DNA of 64,000 nt from Plantago major. Its lineage: Eukaryota > Streptophyta > Magnoliopsida > Lamiales > Plantaginaceae. The stretch spans positions 21,766,765 through 21,830,764 of the forward strand of contig CM048840.1 of the NCBI GenBank assembly GCA_026545765.1. The letters run 5' to 3'. Under the pieces are notes generated by a model. The model saw only the letters and a program-made list of their open reading frames with translations. It was not told where the DNA came from and did no database searches. Below, piece after piece: positions 22,400 to 36,741 of this stretch (positions are counted from its first letter, which is position 1; every line of letters starts with the position of its first letter). A program made the translations under genes and the position numbers.

Positions 22400-22904
22400 A
22401 TCAGAGGATCGTGGGACTAAATCCTATGTCTTGTTGTCATGAAGAGCTTGAATTTCAGCATCATGGCACGAATCCAGGCGGGATGGCGAGAGGCAGACTG
22501 AAATCCCTTGGGTTCCGAAGAGGCAATTAAGGCGTGCAATAGAGGCGATGACACATCAGAGAGAAGTCCAGGATGTCTGATACGAAACGCGGCCTGTGCT
22601 CGAGTTTGCATATGATTATGGGGTTGAGGCAAGTGGGGTCGACGAGGATGGCCACGAGGACGAGTTGGTATAGAAGGCGGGTCTTGGGCAGGCAACACGG
22701 AGTCGACAGCTGGAGTAGAAGTCGGTGTTGTGGCAATTTCTGGAGTTGGCGATGAAGATTAGAGCGGCGATGGAGAAGCTGTTATGGGATGGCTTCGGGA
22801 AGTAGAGGCGGGCGCAGATTGGGAGGATAATGGGCCTGAAGTGTGACAAATAACACATTGGCCAGAGTGGGTGGGGGCTTATAATAAGCACTCGCCGATG
22901 AGGC

Positions 22905-23150
22905 CTAACTCGGTTGGCTCAGTTGGTTAGGCCTCAAAGGTTACAAGTTCGATTTTTGTTTATTACAGTGTATTTTAACTTGATGCATTGTGTTTTTGTG
23001 GATGAATAAATTTAACTTTTCCAACAAGTTTATAGAATGATTGATAACATTGTACAACTTGATTGATGATATATTACTTGAATTGATATAATATAATTAT
23101 AATATAAAAATTGTAAGAAAATAATAATAATATGTACTCAAAATACATAA
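22905..23150 (+). mobile_element. SINE-like sequence with tRNA-derived head
   Basis: TGGCTCAGTTGG fits the Pol III A box, and about 30 bp downstream AAGTTCGATTT fits the B-box core GTTCGA. The sequence ends in an A-rich run near 23110-23150. This is the form of a plant tRNA-derived SINE; it does not fold as a full tRNA from what I can see. It abuts the truncated end of the copia element. Confidence 0.45.
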
Positions 23151-25390
<2,240 letters not shown>

Positions 25391-25392
25391 GG

Positions 25393-25416
25393 GGCACTTT
25401 TGTTCGTAAAAGTGCC
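25393..25416. other. perfect 9-bp hairpin near the SmF promoter
   Basis: GGCACTTTT and AAAAGTGCC pair exactly around a 6-nt loop. It lies about 200 bp upstream of the SmF start codon. No known element is assigned. Confidence 0.6.
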
Positions 25417-25586
25417 GATAAATCTATTCCGGAGGATCCGAATTCGAAAATATAAACAATTTATACCAACAGTGTGTTCTGGTTGGGGCGGGCCTCCAAT
25501 CCATAATTTTATTAAACGGGAAAATTTCAATTGCAATTTGCAGGTGAAATACCACCCTTATTTCAATAGCACATTCACCTTAGCAG

Positions 25587-25594
25587 AACCCTAA
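25587..25594 (+). promoter_or_regulatory. telo-box-like motif
   Basis: AACCCTAA lies about 20 bp before the SmF start codon. Such motifs are common near the transcription starts of plant housekeeping and ribosomal genes. Here the function is inferred from position only. Confidence 0.4.
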
Positions 25595-25615
25595 TTCCTC
25601 CACTGATCAGAGACA

Positions 25616-28390
25616 ATGGCCGTAAGTCCAATTTGCTTTACCCTAATTTTCATCTACTTTTCTTCGTTTCTTTTCGGTTTTATTATTAGGCTTGCGGTTG
25701 AGTTTAACTCTTAGATTAATTCGTAGCCTGTTAGATGTTCACTTGTCATTTTTTCCTTTTTCCATGCCATGTATCTTTAGTTTAAAAACAAATGCTGACA
25801 TTTGATTATGATGACTGTTTTGAGAAATATTAGCAACTGAGACAATATACTGTGTCCAATGTGGAGTATTGTTTGATTTCGTAGTTTCTAGTCTGGCTTT
25901 CTTATAGCTCTGCAGAAATTTAGCTTCCTTCTTTTATGGTTCTAGTTGTATTAGCTGCATCAGAACAAGCACAAGTTAATGCTTGACTAATTTCCTCAGC
26001 TTCTATATATTTTTTATCGCACCATTTTGGTTTACCTTTGCCAAGTTTGCGGCATACGTGCTCATTGTTTTGATTTATTCTGGTTACAGACTGTGCCAGT
26101 GAACCCGAAGCCTTTCTTGAACAATTTGACTGGGAAGACTGTAATGGTAAAACTCAAGTGGGGAATGGAATACAAAGGTAATCATTCTTTTTTATATCCA
26201 TTTAACGCCATTTTATGTTTTTATTTTCTTTCTTTTTTTGGGTCTAGAAGTATCCCACATTTATTTACGAACCGATCTTGAGATTGATCCGCTACTCTTG
26301 ATGCCTTCTTCAGGTTTTCTCGTCTCCGTGGATTCATACATGAACTTGCAGGTATCTCCACATGCTTGATACATTACTGTGGTTTTATATACATTATACA
26401 GTAGAAATTGGACCTTTACTATATCTGAACTTTTTGTGCCGTGGTATAACTAGTCAATTTGTTAAGGATTTTATATGTGAAGTTTTATGATTGCTGACGC
26501 ATTATCATTATGAAGTATCAAGTATGAACAACTAAATCACGTTTTGGAATCATGCTTTGCACATTTATCGCAGCGGAACATAAACTGAATGATATGATGT
26601 AACGAGTACCTTGATCTATGATATTAATCTACAGTTCTTTCAGAAAGCAATGGAGATAGAGAAAAATTACATACCATGGAAAGATGGGAAACCGACAAGG
26701 GATTGAATTGGAAAGATATATGTTGCACAGCTCCCTTAAAACTAGTAGTGCTATGCTGCGTGACTTGTCCATACCTGAAGTATTAATTTATTTGTCTGGC
26801 AGCTTGCAAATGCAGAAGAATATATTGATGGCCAATGCACAGGTAGTCTTGGCGAGATTTTGATAAGGTACTGAAATATCCACTGACTACTTTACAGTTT
26901 TCATTCTGTATTGCTACCTCACTAGTTGTTATGCTATATGAATTCTCAGAGACTTGTTTATGATAGTAAATGACAGTTAGTTCTATCAAATTCAATTCAT
27001 GGTTTGCGCAGATGACTTTAGAATCTCAATGTGGATTTATTTTTAAATTGTACTTCTGTCAGTTCTGTGGATATGGTTGCTTATGGAAATTGATCAGGAT
27101 GTGTGTATTCCATTTTCCAATATTCCAGATCCTTGCTGCAACTGGTATGATCTTATTTACAGAGGTTGAGAGTGGTCTAGGTAAATAACCACGTAGAATT
27201 ACTAAGTATTTGCTGGTGTCATTAAGCAAGTACCTCTGGCCCTTTTTTCGTGAGTCGACATGCCATCGTGAGCGATAAATTGAATCATCAGAAGTTGAGT
27301 GAAATACAAATTTGATAAACTTGATTTTTATTCATTGATGGTGAAAAAAATGGCTAGTGGAAAGTCGTGATTCTAATTTCTAATGAATTTATATCCATTT
27401 TTATGGTATATTAGAAAGATCATATTCTGAGTTTTGGGAGTTGAGACACTTAAGGAAAACTTGCCTTTTGGCTGTATTTGCTCAATTTAGTGTGCTTTAC
27501 CTTGCTATATCGAGAACAACTGCTTCCTCTGAAGCTATGCCGTTTTTACTTCTCACATTTTCTTCTTTCAAAGAAAAGGCATGGACTGAAATTCAATAAC
27601 TTGGTGCCAGCAGTTTTTTTGCTTTCTTTTAGTCTAGAAAGGTTGCATACGTTATATGATACATGATACGGATATATGTCAAAGTTCCAATAATAAAGAT
27701 ATGATATGTAAAAATTTATCAAAGTTCCAATGAAGAAATCAGAGTCCTGCAACTTCTGTATCCAAAATTGAAGTGAAGGGAGAGTTCTGAAACCATATTT
27801 TTATATTGAGAATAATTAATTGGCAAAGAATGCGGCCTGCATCAAGTATTTTATCTTCGTGCTTTATGTTGACAAGTGACAATTGAAAATTGGTGCGAAC
27901 TGTAAATATCTTTATGAACTACATCATTGCACCTAGCTTGAATTTGGAAGAGTAATATTTCTTACACATTTTCTTCTGTGGGAATTCTCTGCCAGAAGCT
28001 GCATTTTGTTCAGCTCGTAGGTGATGCATGTCTAAGAGAATTGCTTAATCTTTTGGCCCCTAGTTGTTCTTTTATATATAAGTGGCCTTATGCGACAAAA
28101 TGTGTTTAATATTTTATGACAAAGTGAGAACAAACCCCACCAATTCTAAGTTTCTCCCATTTTACATAAGAAGCTGAAAAGTGTTCAGCTTCGAAGTGAA
28201 TATGCCATTGCTTCCCCCACACAACAAAGTGTGTTTTTGTTAAATCGATAACTTCTGAGATTCTCCTAAACCTTAATCATGCTGGAGTGACATTAACCAA
28301 GGTGTGGCACTCATTTGTAGATGCAACAATGTTCTTTATCTCCGTGGCGTGTCAGAGGATGAAGAAAAAGAAGAGGCGGATCGTGAGTAG
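25616..28390 (+). CDS. small nuclear ribonucleoprotein F (SmF)
   Basis: Five exons, 25616-25621, 26090-26177, 26314-26351, 26803-26867 and 28321-28390, close in frame to give 88 residues, the normal size for SmF. The protein reads [18 protein letters not shown], then the Sm1 motif ([26 protein letters not shown]) and Sm2 ([16 protein letters not shown]), ending in an acidic tail [11 protein letters not shown]. SmF is one of seven Sm proteins that ring the U1, U2, U4 and U5 snRNAs in the spliceosome. The first exon codes only two amino acids, and the last intron is about 1.45 kb. All introns are GT-AG. I see no damage, so this is very likely the working gene. Confidence 0.97.
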
Positions 28391-29279
28391 GTCGTGTTTG
28401 GCAGCCGTTGTAATGTGGTAGGTGGGAACTTGTATTATCTGTTTGCTTGACACTTCAAATCCTACTCTTGCTTTGATAATATGCAGCTTTTCCTTTACTT
28501 TTCAGAGGTTTTAAAAGTCATAAGACAGAGTTCATAATTCTATATAAGTGTACATAAGCTGATCATGTTCCCATAACTTCAGCATTCAGCATGACTAATG
28601 CTAGCTAGCTGTGGCTGCAGCAGTAGGATGACATCGCTAAGAAAGGATAATGGGGAAGACAATACTAAATTCTTGGAACTTAATCAGCTCTATATAGAAC
28701 AATATGTTGCTGGTAAAATACAGAACTAAAATCATAAGATCAAAAGACAGTTTACGTTTTCAACATAGAGAAATCAAATCAATATCAATAGAAGTTTATC
28801 TTCTGAAAGACGCATACTTGGTTACTTGTATATAATCCTTATATGTTACCTACCTCATCATGATGCACTCCATCTCAACCTCCATAGCCTTCCAGTTTCG
28901 GCCATTATTTTCGTAGACCTGAAACAGTCGGAAGCTATTGCGGCCGTGATGTAGTGCTGCTTGAAGCAGCACAGAAAGATTAATTTGTGCGACTCTAGGG
29001 ACTATCTATAAAAGAGAAAATTGTCAATGCAAAAGAACCAACAAAATTAGGCTCTATAAATCCTATAATTTTCACTTTTTCATCATAGTTTATTGTGACT
29101 ATTAAATTTTTTAAACATGATTGGAGACCAAGGAACTCGAATCTAAACAGTACTAAAACAAGTCTCTTTTTGTTTTGTTTTGTTTTGTTTTTTTTTTCCT
29201 GGTTCAAGAAAGCAAATGATCAATCTTAGTCAATTACCAGGCTAATATTTGATTGATCAACATTAATGAGTCTCTTTGT
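28391..29279. other. 3' regions between SmF and the NHL gene
   Basis: The two convergent genes share this gap, which should hold both 3' UTRs. No other gene is seen. A TTTTG-type run lies at about 29165-29200. Confidence 0.55.
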
Positions 29280-30044
29280 CTAGAACACAGCATCACATTC
29301 TTGGAACGTGATACTTGTATGGTTGATCAACGATCTTGCCACCTTGAAATCACATGTGACGGTGACTTGCATGGCTGTATTCATCAACCAGCTGTTCACC
29401 TCCATTGATATATTCATGCTCAGCTGCATGTATTTTTCGCCTCTCTGAATCAGGCTGAGCTTCAATGCTGGTGAAAGTGGGACCCCTCTCCCTGACAGGC
29501 TCACAAGCATATTAACTGGCCTGTCGCCTTCTTCCCTGATGGTCGTTGGGCGGACCCCGCCACGGCCAAGTCGATGTCTTTCGAAAATCAGGGCTGCTCT
29601 TCCAGGGCCCCGATAAATAGCAGACAATCGCGGATTGGGATTCTTTGCACGTAGTGTAATCTCGTACTCAGGAGGATAAATGGATGATCTGGCGAATAGA
29701 TGGTTGAGATTCTTGCCGTTGATCTGCACTACGTTGAACAAAGGATATCTGGGGTGGTAGAGGGTCGCACGGATGGTGAAAATGGATGCAAGAATGACAA
29801 TTGTAAGGATGGCAATGGTGGTGATGGTCCAGCAGAGGGGACCGGAGCAGCTGCTGTTGCTCTTATTCTTTTTTGGGGCGTTCCGGGTGTGAAGTTCCAC
29901 AAAGCGGGCGTTTTCAGGAGGTGGTACACGGTAGACTTGATCACGGGGAACCTGAACGACATATGTTTCTTGAGGTTCTGCTAGGAGCAGAGGAGGGTCG
30001 CTTTTCGCACGACCTGGCGGTGGAGGAACCGGCCGCTCCTCCAT
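29280..30044 (-). CDS. NDR1/HIN1-like (NHL) protein, LEA_2 family
   Basis: A single exon encodes 254 residues. Residues 1-68 form a proline-rich, partly basic cytosolic tail (EERPVPPPPGRAKSD, then QVPRDQVYRVPPPENARF). One membrane segment follows at about 71-93. The rest is an extracellular or apoplastic LEA_2 domain with YEITLRAKNPNPRLSAIY, where NPN is the family hallmark, and a C-terminal part ending CDAVF. NHL proteins sit at the plasma membrane and include NDR1, which links membrane, wall and resistance signalling; others respond to stress. Which subfamily role applies cannot be told. The lack of introns and the length fit the family. Confidence 0.93.
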   Translation of the reverse strand: MEERPVPPPPGRAKSDPPLLLAEPQETYVVQVPRDQVYRVPPPENARFVELHTRNAPKKNKSNSSCSGPLCWTITTIAILTIVILASIFTIRATLYHPRYPLFNVVQINGKNLNHLFARSSIYPPEYEITLRAKNPNPRLSAIYRGPGRAALIFERHRLGRGGVRPTTIREEGDRPVNMLVSLSGRGVPLSPALKLSLIQRGEKYMQLSMNISMEVNSWLMNTAMQVTVTCDFKVARSLINHTSITFQECDAVF

Positions 30045-31307
30045 TGGAAAGATGAGGAGCGGTGAACTTTTTTGGAGGGGGATAGGAGGGTTGGAATCAA
30101 TGAACGTTGTTGATAGGGCGTTGGTTTGTTTTTCGTTGAGGGATAATAATAGTAAGGAGTAATTGGAAGGTGGTTATGGGAATAGGAAAGCAAGTTGACT
30201 TGAGAAAAGCAATGGTGATTAGAGTTTTGGATGAGTGCCTCATCCTGTTTTTTTCCTAATAAAAGAAGTAATTTGAGATGTAGAAAAACGTATCAACCAG
30301 AACTATCAAATAAATTTGACAAATAAGGAACCATGAGCTGAGCCAAGAATAAGATTTAATAGTTGCCAGAAGGTTACTTTTAGATATATAGATGCGATGA
30401 AATGCTACATAAAAAATTAAACTTATAAAGTTTAATGACAAAGCGTGACAATTTGAGAAGCTAGCATTCGTCCCTCATAGTAATGCACGTCTTGAATATT
30501 TAATTGTCATTTGGGAAGCAATCATACTTGGACTTTTTTTATTTTTCTTGATGATCTTCATGTAGCACTGATACATATATTAAATAGGAGTATTAGTAAG
30601 ATGTGAATGTACAATTATATACTTCAACCGTACTGTCCTGGCACAGGCTTTTCATTTTGATTTTTTCGGTCAACCGTATTCAACTTTGATTACGAATTAA
30701 TTTTAAACCGTAAATGTGAAAAATTCAATTAAATTATATAGTGAAATTTTAGAGACATAGATGTATGTTGCACTAGAGGTTCTAATTTAATGAAACTTTG
30801 ACAACATAAAAGTTTTGTGATGATTTTTTTAAAAATATAGATATGTCTCAAAATAAATTATAATGTATATAGATATTGACTGCATCTCAGTAGACTTAGT
30901 TTTTTATTATTAAAAAATTAAATAATAATCAATCATATGTAAAATTGTAAGTATGCCGCACTAAAAAGAATAGATCAGGTTTCATATGACGATCGTCCAA
31001 TGGAACCTACATTCAAGTACCCAACTGAAATCTACATTCAAATACCAGGTGGATGTGATAATAGAAAATCCTAGTATATCAGATTTAGCCATTTAGGGGT
31101 ACAATTAAATAACGAATAGTAATACTCCAAATGGAAAGGATGAAATACTCATGACAAAATGTATCTAAATGAATAAAATAAACAATGTCCAGCTCATTTT
31201 TGCACTTATTAATAGTACGTGCATATAATGATATCAGGTCCATTATTTACTTATTAGTACCTCCTTTTGGTTCTTGTTTTCCACATCTCAAATCTGATCA
31301 ATCAGCT
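30045..31307. other. intergenic DNA between divergent genes
   Basis: The NHL gene (-) and the PLAT gene (+) are transcribed away from this gap, so both promoters lie here. Around 30620-30860 the text has words such as TCAACCGTATTCAACTTTGA that resemble a decayed Stowaway MITE, but I cannot define both ends. Confidence 0.5.
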
Positions 31308-32004
31308 ATGGCATTCAAATTCAACCACCTACTCCTCTCTATCCTCATCCTCCTCTCCATCTTCACTATCTCCAGATCTGTAAGTAATTCTTCTTTCATA
31401 ATCATATTGTGTTCACTCCATCTTAGTTGATGTACGTATATCTGGTAGTATCGTTTACATTTCTAACAATCGATGAATCAAACATGTACTGATGTGTGCA
31501 ATCTATTCATTTATATTAACTATCCGTAAACTGAAAATGCAGGATGACTGTGTATACACAGCATACATAAGAACAGGATCGATCATCAAAGGTGGAACCG
31601 ATTCCAACATCAGCTTAACCTTATACGACACCAAAGGCTACGGTATCTACATCAAGAACATCGAATCCTGGGGCGGCCTTATGGGCCCTGGGTACAACTA
31701 CTTCGAGAGGGGCAACCTCGACATTTTCAGCGGTCGAGGCCCATGTTTGACCGGGCCAATCTGCGAGATGAACCTGACCTCCGATGGGACTGGAAAGGGC
31801 CACGGATGGTACTGTAACTACGTGGAGGTGACGAGTACTGGAGTGCATACGCAGTGTGCTAGCAAGCAGTTTGAAGTGGAGCAGTGGTTGGCGACTGATA
31901 GGTCTCCGTATGAGCTCACTGCGATCAGGAACGAGTGTAGTTCGTCTGATGGGAAGAAGCGTTTGGTTAGGGAGTCGGATTCATCTGTATTGGCTGTCAT
32001 GTGA
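31308..32004 (+). CDS. PLAT-domain stress protein (PLAT-plant-stress)
   Basis: Two exons, 31308-31379 and 31543-32004, join at phase 0 to give 177 residues. Residues 1-23 are a strong signal peptide (MAFKFNHLLLSILILLSIF), so the product enters the secretory route. The PLAT/LH2 beta-sandwich follows: DDCVYTAYIRTGSIIKGGTD, SNISLTLYD, NYFERGNLDIFSGRG, then GWYCNYVEVT and FEVEQWLATDRSPYELTAIRNEC. This matches plant PLAT1/PLAT2-type proteins, known in Arabidopsis as endoplasmic reticulum-linked abiotic stress proteins. The C-terminal tail past the domain is short and polar. Function in this species is inferred from family only. Confidence 0.94.
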
Positions 32005-33638
32005 GAGTTTTGATCGGGTTTTAGTTGCTGTGTTGACCTTGTTTTTCTTACATTGTGTTCCACTTGATTGTGGTATTTGTGAACGCTGTAGATCGATCTT
32101 GTTTGTTCATGGCTGGAATAAGAAATGAGAAGACCACTGCCTGTTTTTATTCATTTTTTTGTGATTGATTCATTATGTTACACTTGCACCCCAATTCGGC
32201 AATTCCCAAACATATCTTGGCAAACAATGATAATTATTTGTGTTAGGTTGTTTGTCATGTGACCCGATCTCAACTGGATAACAAGTCAAGGTGATTGAGG
32301 TATCTTAATTTATGATAATGATATGAAGATTCAAACGGATTTATTACTAGCTACTTCAATGGTCTCACCATTCAAAAATGTTGACCCCTACAATGAGGGG
32401 GTGAAACCGTTTAGTTATATGTAAATTTTCAAGAATAATGAACGGACTAATGGGCATCAAACAAGTGTTCAATGCAATTCTTTAATTTGTTGATCGAGAT
32501 TCTCTGGGAAAGAGATGTGATGAGCCTTGTTGGAGATCAGTAAGGTACATGTATTATGTATGTCTCTAAGACCATCACCAACAACGTCTGAAGTTGCTAA
32601 AATGGGTCGTGCTAAGACTCCACTGAGCTGCATTGCACCTTCTTTTTTTATTTTTTTTAAATTCTTTTTCCTGTTTTGTTTTCTTACATGAAATGAAGGA
32701 TGAAGTTTAAAAGGAAATGAGAAAAGAGAGAAATTTGGATCTCAATTGGTTAGTAGCGACTAGAGAGTTTGACTGGGTTTGAAATGAATGGAATACAAAT
32801 GGATGTTTTGTTCTCTTTTTCTTTCTTTTTTAATATGGTGGGATATGCCAGACTACCACTCGACTTAATTTAAAAGATGCCCCCTGGCGTAAACTCTAAA
32901 GAAATGGCACTCGTGCATATGTGAAGAGCTTGACAAAAACTAAGAGGTGCGAATGAGGAAGATGTTCTTAACATACCTTTTGATAATAGTATGTCGCAGT
33001 CGTACTGAATTTATCATTTTTATTCCATTCTAAATTGCGACCGTAATCTGGTTTTGTCCTTCAACATGGCAGCATAGAGAATGTTTAAAATGTTATTAGA
33101 GATTTTATTAATGATAAATTTGTCAAAGGCTAAATATTGTAATTGTAATATTGTATCTCAAGAAGAAAAAAAAATTGAACGAGCAATTCTTTGTTGGAGA
33201 ACTAAGAAAGCGCAACTCCTCTTAGTGCGATAGATAGTCCCCGCTCTTGGAGAAACACAGATTTTCATAAGAGGATATTTATTTAGAATTAGGAAAATTA
33301 ATAAAGTATTAATCTGTGATTGATAAAATTCAAAGTAGAATAATAATTCACAAAGTTTCACTAAGTTTGTAATTCAATTTAAATCTCATCCGTTGATCTT
33401 ACTTATTCAATTTGAATCTGATACATACATGTGTCATTGTTTAAGTAGAAGATACAAGGATCGAATTCCATTAATTGGCGTAGGTTTCTCCCTTCTATTT
33501 ATTATCTTTAAATGCTTTCTCTTTTTTCAATCACAGATTTATTGGTTTATATAAAAACACTTTAAAAGTGTTACGTAAATGCTAGTTACTAATAGATTGT
33601 TTGACATGCAATTTAATTGATCAGATTTTAATTGTTAA
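32005..33638. other. AT-rich intergenic DNA before the Helitron
   Basis: No gene is supported beyond the 3' UTR of the PLAT gene. Poly-T and CT-rich runs occur around 32640-32700 and 32810-32830. The 5' terminus of the Helitron marks the right edge. Confidence 0.5.
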
Positions 33639-33802
33639 TCTATATATATGATAAAAGTGATAGTCTAAATGAAAGTAGAGATGTGCCACGTATGCAAAAA
33701 GCTGATGTGGCAAATTCCCTCCAAAATTAAATGGTTTTTAATTCATCAATATTTGAAGAAGGAAAGTTTATCTCTTTGCAAGTTAATCAATAATTAGTTG
33801 TT

Positions 33803-34051
33803 AAAGCCCCTATTTTTATGGCTCTACTAGGTTAAATTGTATACGAACGTTTGCCATGATGTTTGAATTTAAATTACCGAAGCCCCCTATTTTTATGGCT
33901 CTAAAATTATACCCGTACTGCTGCCATGATGTTTGTTAGGATCCAATACTTAAATTTAAATTTCCGAAGCCCCTTATTTTTATGGCTCTACTAGGTTTAA
34001 TTCCATGTTGTTTGTTAGGATCCAATATTTGAATTTGAATTTAAATTTCCG
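33803..34051 (+). repeat. three tandem repeats of about 77-87 bp near the Helitron 5' end
   Basis: Units start at 33803, 33880 and 33967 with AAGCCCC(C)TATTTTTATGGCT and include a variant of GTTTGTTAGGATCCAATA and a TTTAAATT-CCG end. They differ by small indels. The array lies between the 5' terminus and the F-box pseudogene. Confidence 0.9.
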
Positions 34052-34127
34052 GTGAAATACCATAGTACGTTTGATTACCTACTTTCTATATAGGTCCTAT
34101 CTCGATTTAAAAATTTACGTCACAGTC

Positions 34128-35013
34128 ATGCCTAGCACAGCAGGTTCGATGAGTCTAAATTTACCAGACGATTTGTGGATTACTATTCTTGAAAAACTTT
34201 CGTTTCAATCAACGGATGCATAGGCAAGAATAACTTCCAGGTTTTTTTATGCTTTGTTTTACTTCATCTTAACATTTTATTGAAATTTGCATTATAACTC
34301 ATCATTTTTTATATTTATTAGCTGCCCACGGTTCTATTGGCTAGGAAACACACTTACGCTCAAGAATATCTGGATCGAGCGGATGTAATTGTTCCCAACC
34401 ATTGATCAATAGAATGTCTTTGGCGTAAAATCCCGTCAGTATTAAGAAAGTCATTGGTAAGAAAATAAACAATGTAAAGTGCCACAGATGTCAGTAACAT
34501 GTTCATATCACATAGTGTATTCTTATTTATGATTTTGTTACATTTATACCACAGCAAGCATACTTCGTCGATGGGAATGAATCCAAAGCGTACCAATATA
34601 TGGAGATGGCTATATCTTTGAAGCACAACGAGGCAAATTATTGCATCAACTATATGAAGCTATTCAGCAAGGAAATACATGTTCGTGATCAAGGTGTATG
34701 TGGATTAGCAGAGCTGAAATCTGATTATCTTGGAGTTCTTTACATTAGCTCTTCTAGATGGTAATTGAAATCTAGACTGTCCAAATTAAAGCTGAAGAAT
34801 CCATTATATCTTGATGTTCCGTTGTTCACAATGAACAACCCGATTGATGCATGTGATAATAATCAGAAAACCCATGGGTACAAATACAATCAATGCCCAA
34901 ATTGTGTTGCCGACATAGAAGTTTCCTACATGAGTTCTAATTACTTGAGCATTGGCAGGAAACGACACCATCCTAACCGTGGTGGCATGCACGTGCACCG
35001 TAAGAAGAGATAA
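34128..35013 (+). pseudogene. F-box gene fragment (At2g35280-like), broken
   Basis: The first exon reads MPSTAGSMSLNLPDDLWITI then LEKLSFQSTDA, an F-box start, followed by an in-frame TAG and ARITSRFF. After an intron the text becomes YFVDGNESKAYQYMEMAISL and HNEANYCINYMKLFS, which resembles the repeat-like region of plant F-box proteins of the At2g35280 type. Near 34855-34920 cysteines in CDNN and CPNC recall the C-terminal part of that family. Several frames are needed, so it is not functional. Family naming is from resemblance and could be wrong for the distal part. Confidence 0.55.
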
Positions 35014-36172
35014 TGTCATCGACGAACTTTTGTTTATTTCTAAATCATTTAATTTCTTAGTGTATGAAGAATATTGTATTCGTAAGAGTACATTTCAGTG
35101 TCGATTATTTTATTTCCATCTAAAAAAGAGATGTTTTTCATTAAATGATATTTTAGTTTGTCCTGTCAAGTATATTTTTGATATGTTTTATTCAATCATT
35201 GGCACCATTCCAATCAAACGCGTGCACTAGAAGGATTACATTGTTTGAATTTAAGTCAATTTCCAATCTCAGTTTGATTAATTTATTTACTCACTAATAT
35301 TCCTAATAATACCCAACAATATCTCGGCCTTGATACACGTTTGTATTATTACGCTATTAAAGTGCTAGCCAAATTAAAATACTCCTAATATATTGCAAAC
35401 TCAAAGCACGATATATAATCAAAACTCCATTCATCATTATCTACATAACGAGTTTTAATTTAATAAGGTAATTATTAGCGACGGAACCGAGATTAATGTA
35501 TTACTACCCGTTCATACATACAGAGATGATATACATGATAACTCTATATTCCTTTCAATCTATCCATGGATAATACCACGGGCAATTTATGAAGAGAATA
35601 CATGTAGACTTAACGTGTAGGACGTAAAGAGTAACTTTAAAGAAAATTAAAGGATTTTAATTTTCTTAAATAATTGATACGAAGTTTATGTACTGCCCAA
35701 GTTTGATAAAATCCACTAAATTTGGGATCATCTAAACATAAGGAATGAATTATCGGAGACCTATAAACTGCGCTACAGTAAACTTAAGGGATGAAATTTG
35801 TATTCATCTAAACAATTAATATAGATCCTTCTGAACTATATTTCTTATTAATATTATATTAATATTATATGAAACCATCAGTCCATTAATGCTTTTGTCG
35901 AACTCACTTTCCAAGTTAGTTGAGACATTCACTCCTACATTTACGTGTTAACTTCTAAGTATAGTTTAAGTTGAGCAGAAATATATCAACTATATATACC
36001 CCGACTATTGGCTTTGTGACTCACTAAACACCATTTCAAGTATGAACTTTGAAATTATGCTTCCACATCAGATGCCCTTTGGTTTACGGATCCCAACAGG
36101 TTTTGTTAGCCCCAAACGACGTTTTAACATGAATGACTCCATGAGATCAATGCATCTATCAGCTGAATTCCA

Positions 36173-36290
36173 AATGCGTTACATGTTTTTCATGTTCATA
36201 ACCGGAATGGATTCAACCGTGATTATATGGTAATGCGTTACATTTTTTTAATGTTCATAACCGGACTTTACTTTATTACCGTGATTTATC
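36173..36290 (+). repeat. local tandem duplication, about 60-bp unit
   Basis: ATGCGTTACAT-TTTTT-ATGTTCATAACCGGA occurs at about 36174 and again at 36234, each followed by a CGTGATTAT-like end. It lies in the 5' part of the RepHel region. Confidence 0.8.
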
Positions 36291-36741
36291 TTACACGTAT
36301 TTTAACCAATTCTGCAATAGTGATATTTTCCAAAAGATCCTTAAGGACGTCATGTTCGATTTCATTTGGAGGAAGAGTCATTTTTTCAATCCAATCACCC
36401 AGGTTCATTTATTCGTAATAATACATTTTAAGGTTTACATTATTCTGATCATGGCTAACGTTATTATAAACTGTATTCTAGGTGGTCCGACAGAATTGGT
36501 TAAGCACGGTTCTTCTTGCAATCATCAAAGAGGGACAAAGTTACAGTTCTTATTCAGAGTCAATATTCCATCTATTGTCAAACAATGACGACAACAGGAG
36601 AAAAGGCGTTCGCAGCCTTTTTACGTTGCTACAAGACCCAGAAGGAAATCATTTAGTGCATAAATTGCGTGACAAACTGTGGTTTAGGATCAACGTGCTC
36701 AACAAAAACGTGATCAACACAACGAGCTGTATCCGTCGATA

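Larger units (their letters stand above)
20705..22890 (-). mobile_element. 5'-truncated Ty1/copia retrotransposon
   Basis: On the minus strand this holds the linker, reverse transcriptase, RNase H, polypurine tract and 3' LTR of a copia element. Gag, protease and integrase are absent; similarity stops at about 22890, next to a tRNA-like sequence. No second LTR copy is seen in the window. The reading frame is broken by stops and shifts. It is a different family from the element at 5890: its LTR and its RNase H text are unlike. Confidence 0.88.

Noticed and set aside
30620..30870. Decayed Stowaway near the NHL promoter
   Set aside because: Some shared words with the MITE at 4091, but no terminal repeats can be defined.
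32560..32850. Tourist/Harbinger MITE (GACCATCACCAACAACG)
   Set aside because: The left end is suggestive but no inverted partner or 3-bp duplication is present.
35221..35231. Helitron 3' end candidate (GCGTGCACTAG)
   Set aside because: No stem-loop precedes it, an A rather than T follows, and RepHel lies further right.
36042..36420. Short hydrophobic open frames before RepHel
   Set aside because: They overlap a local duplication and show no Helitron or host similarity; I do not count them as the RepHel start.
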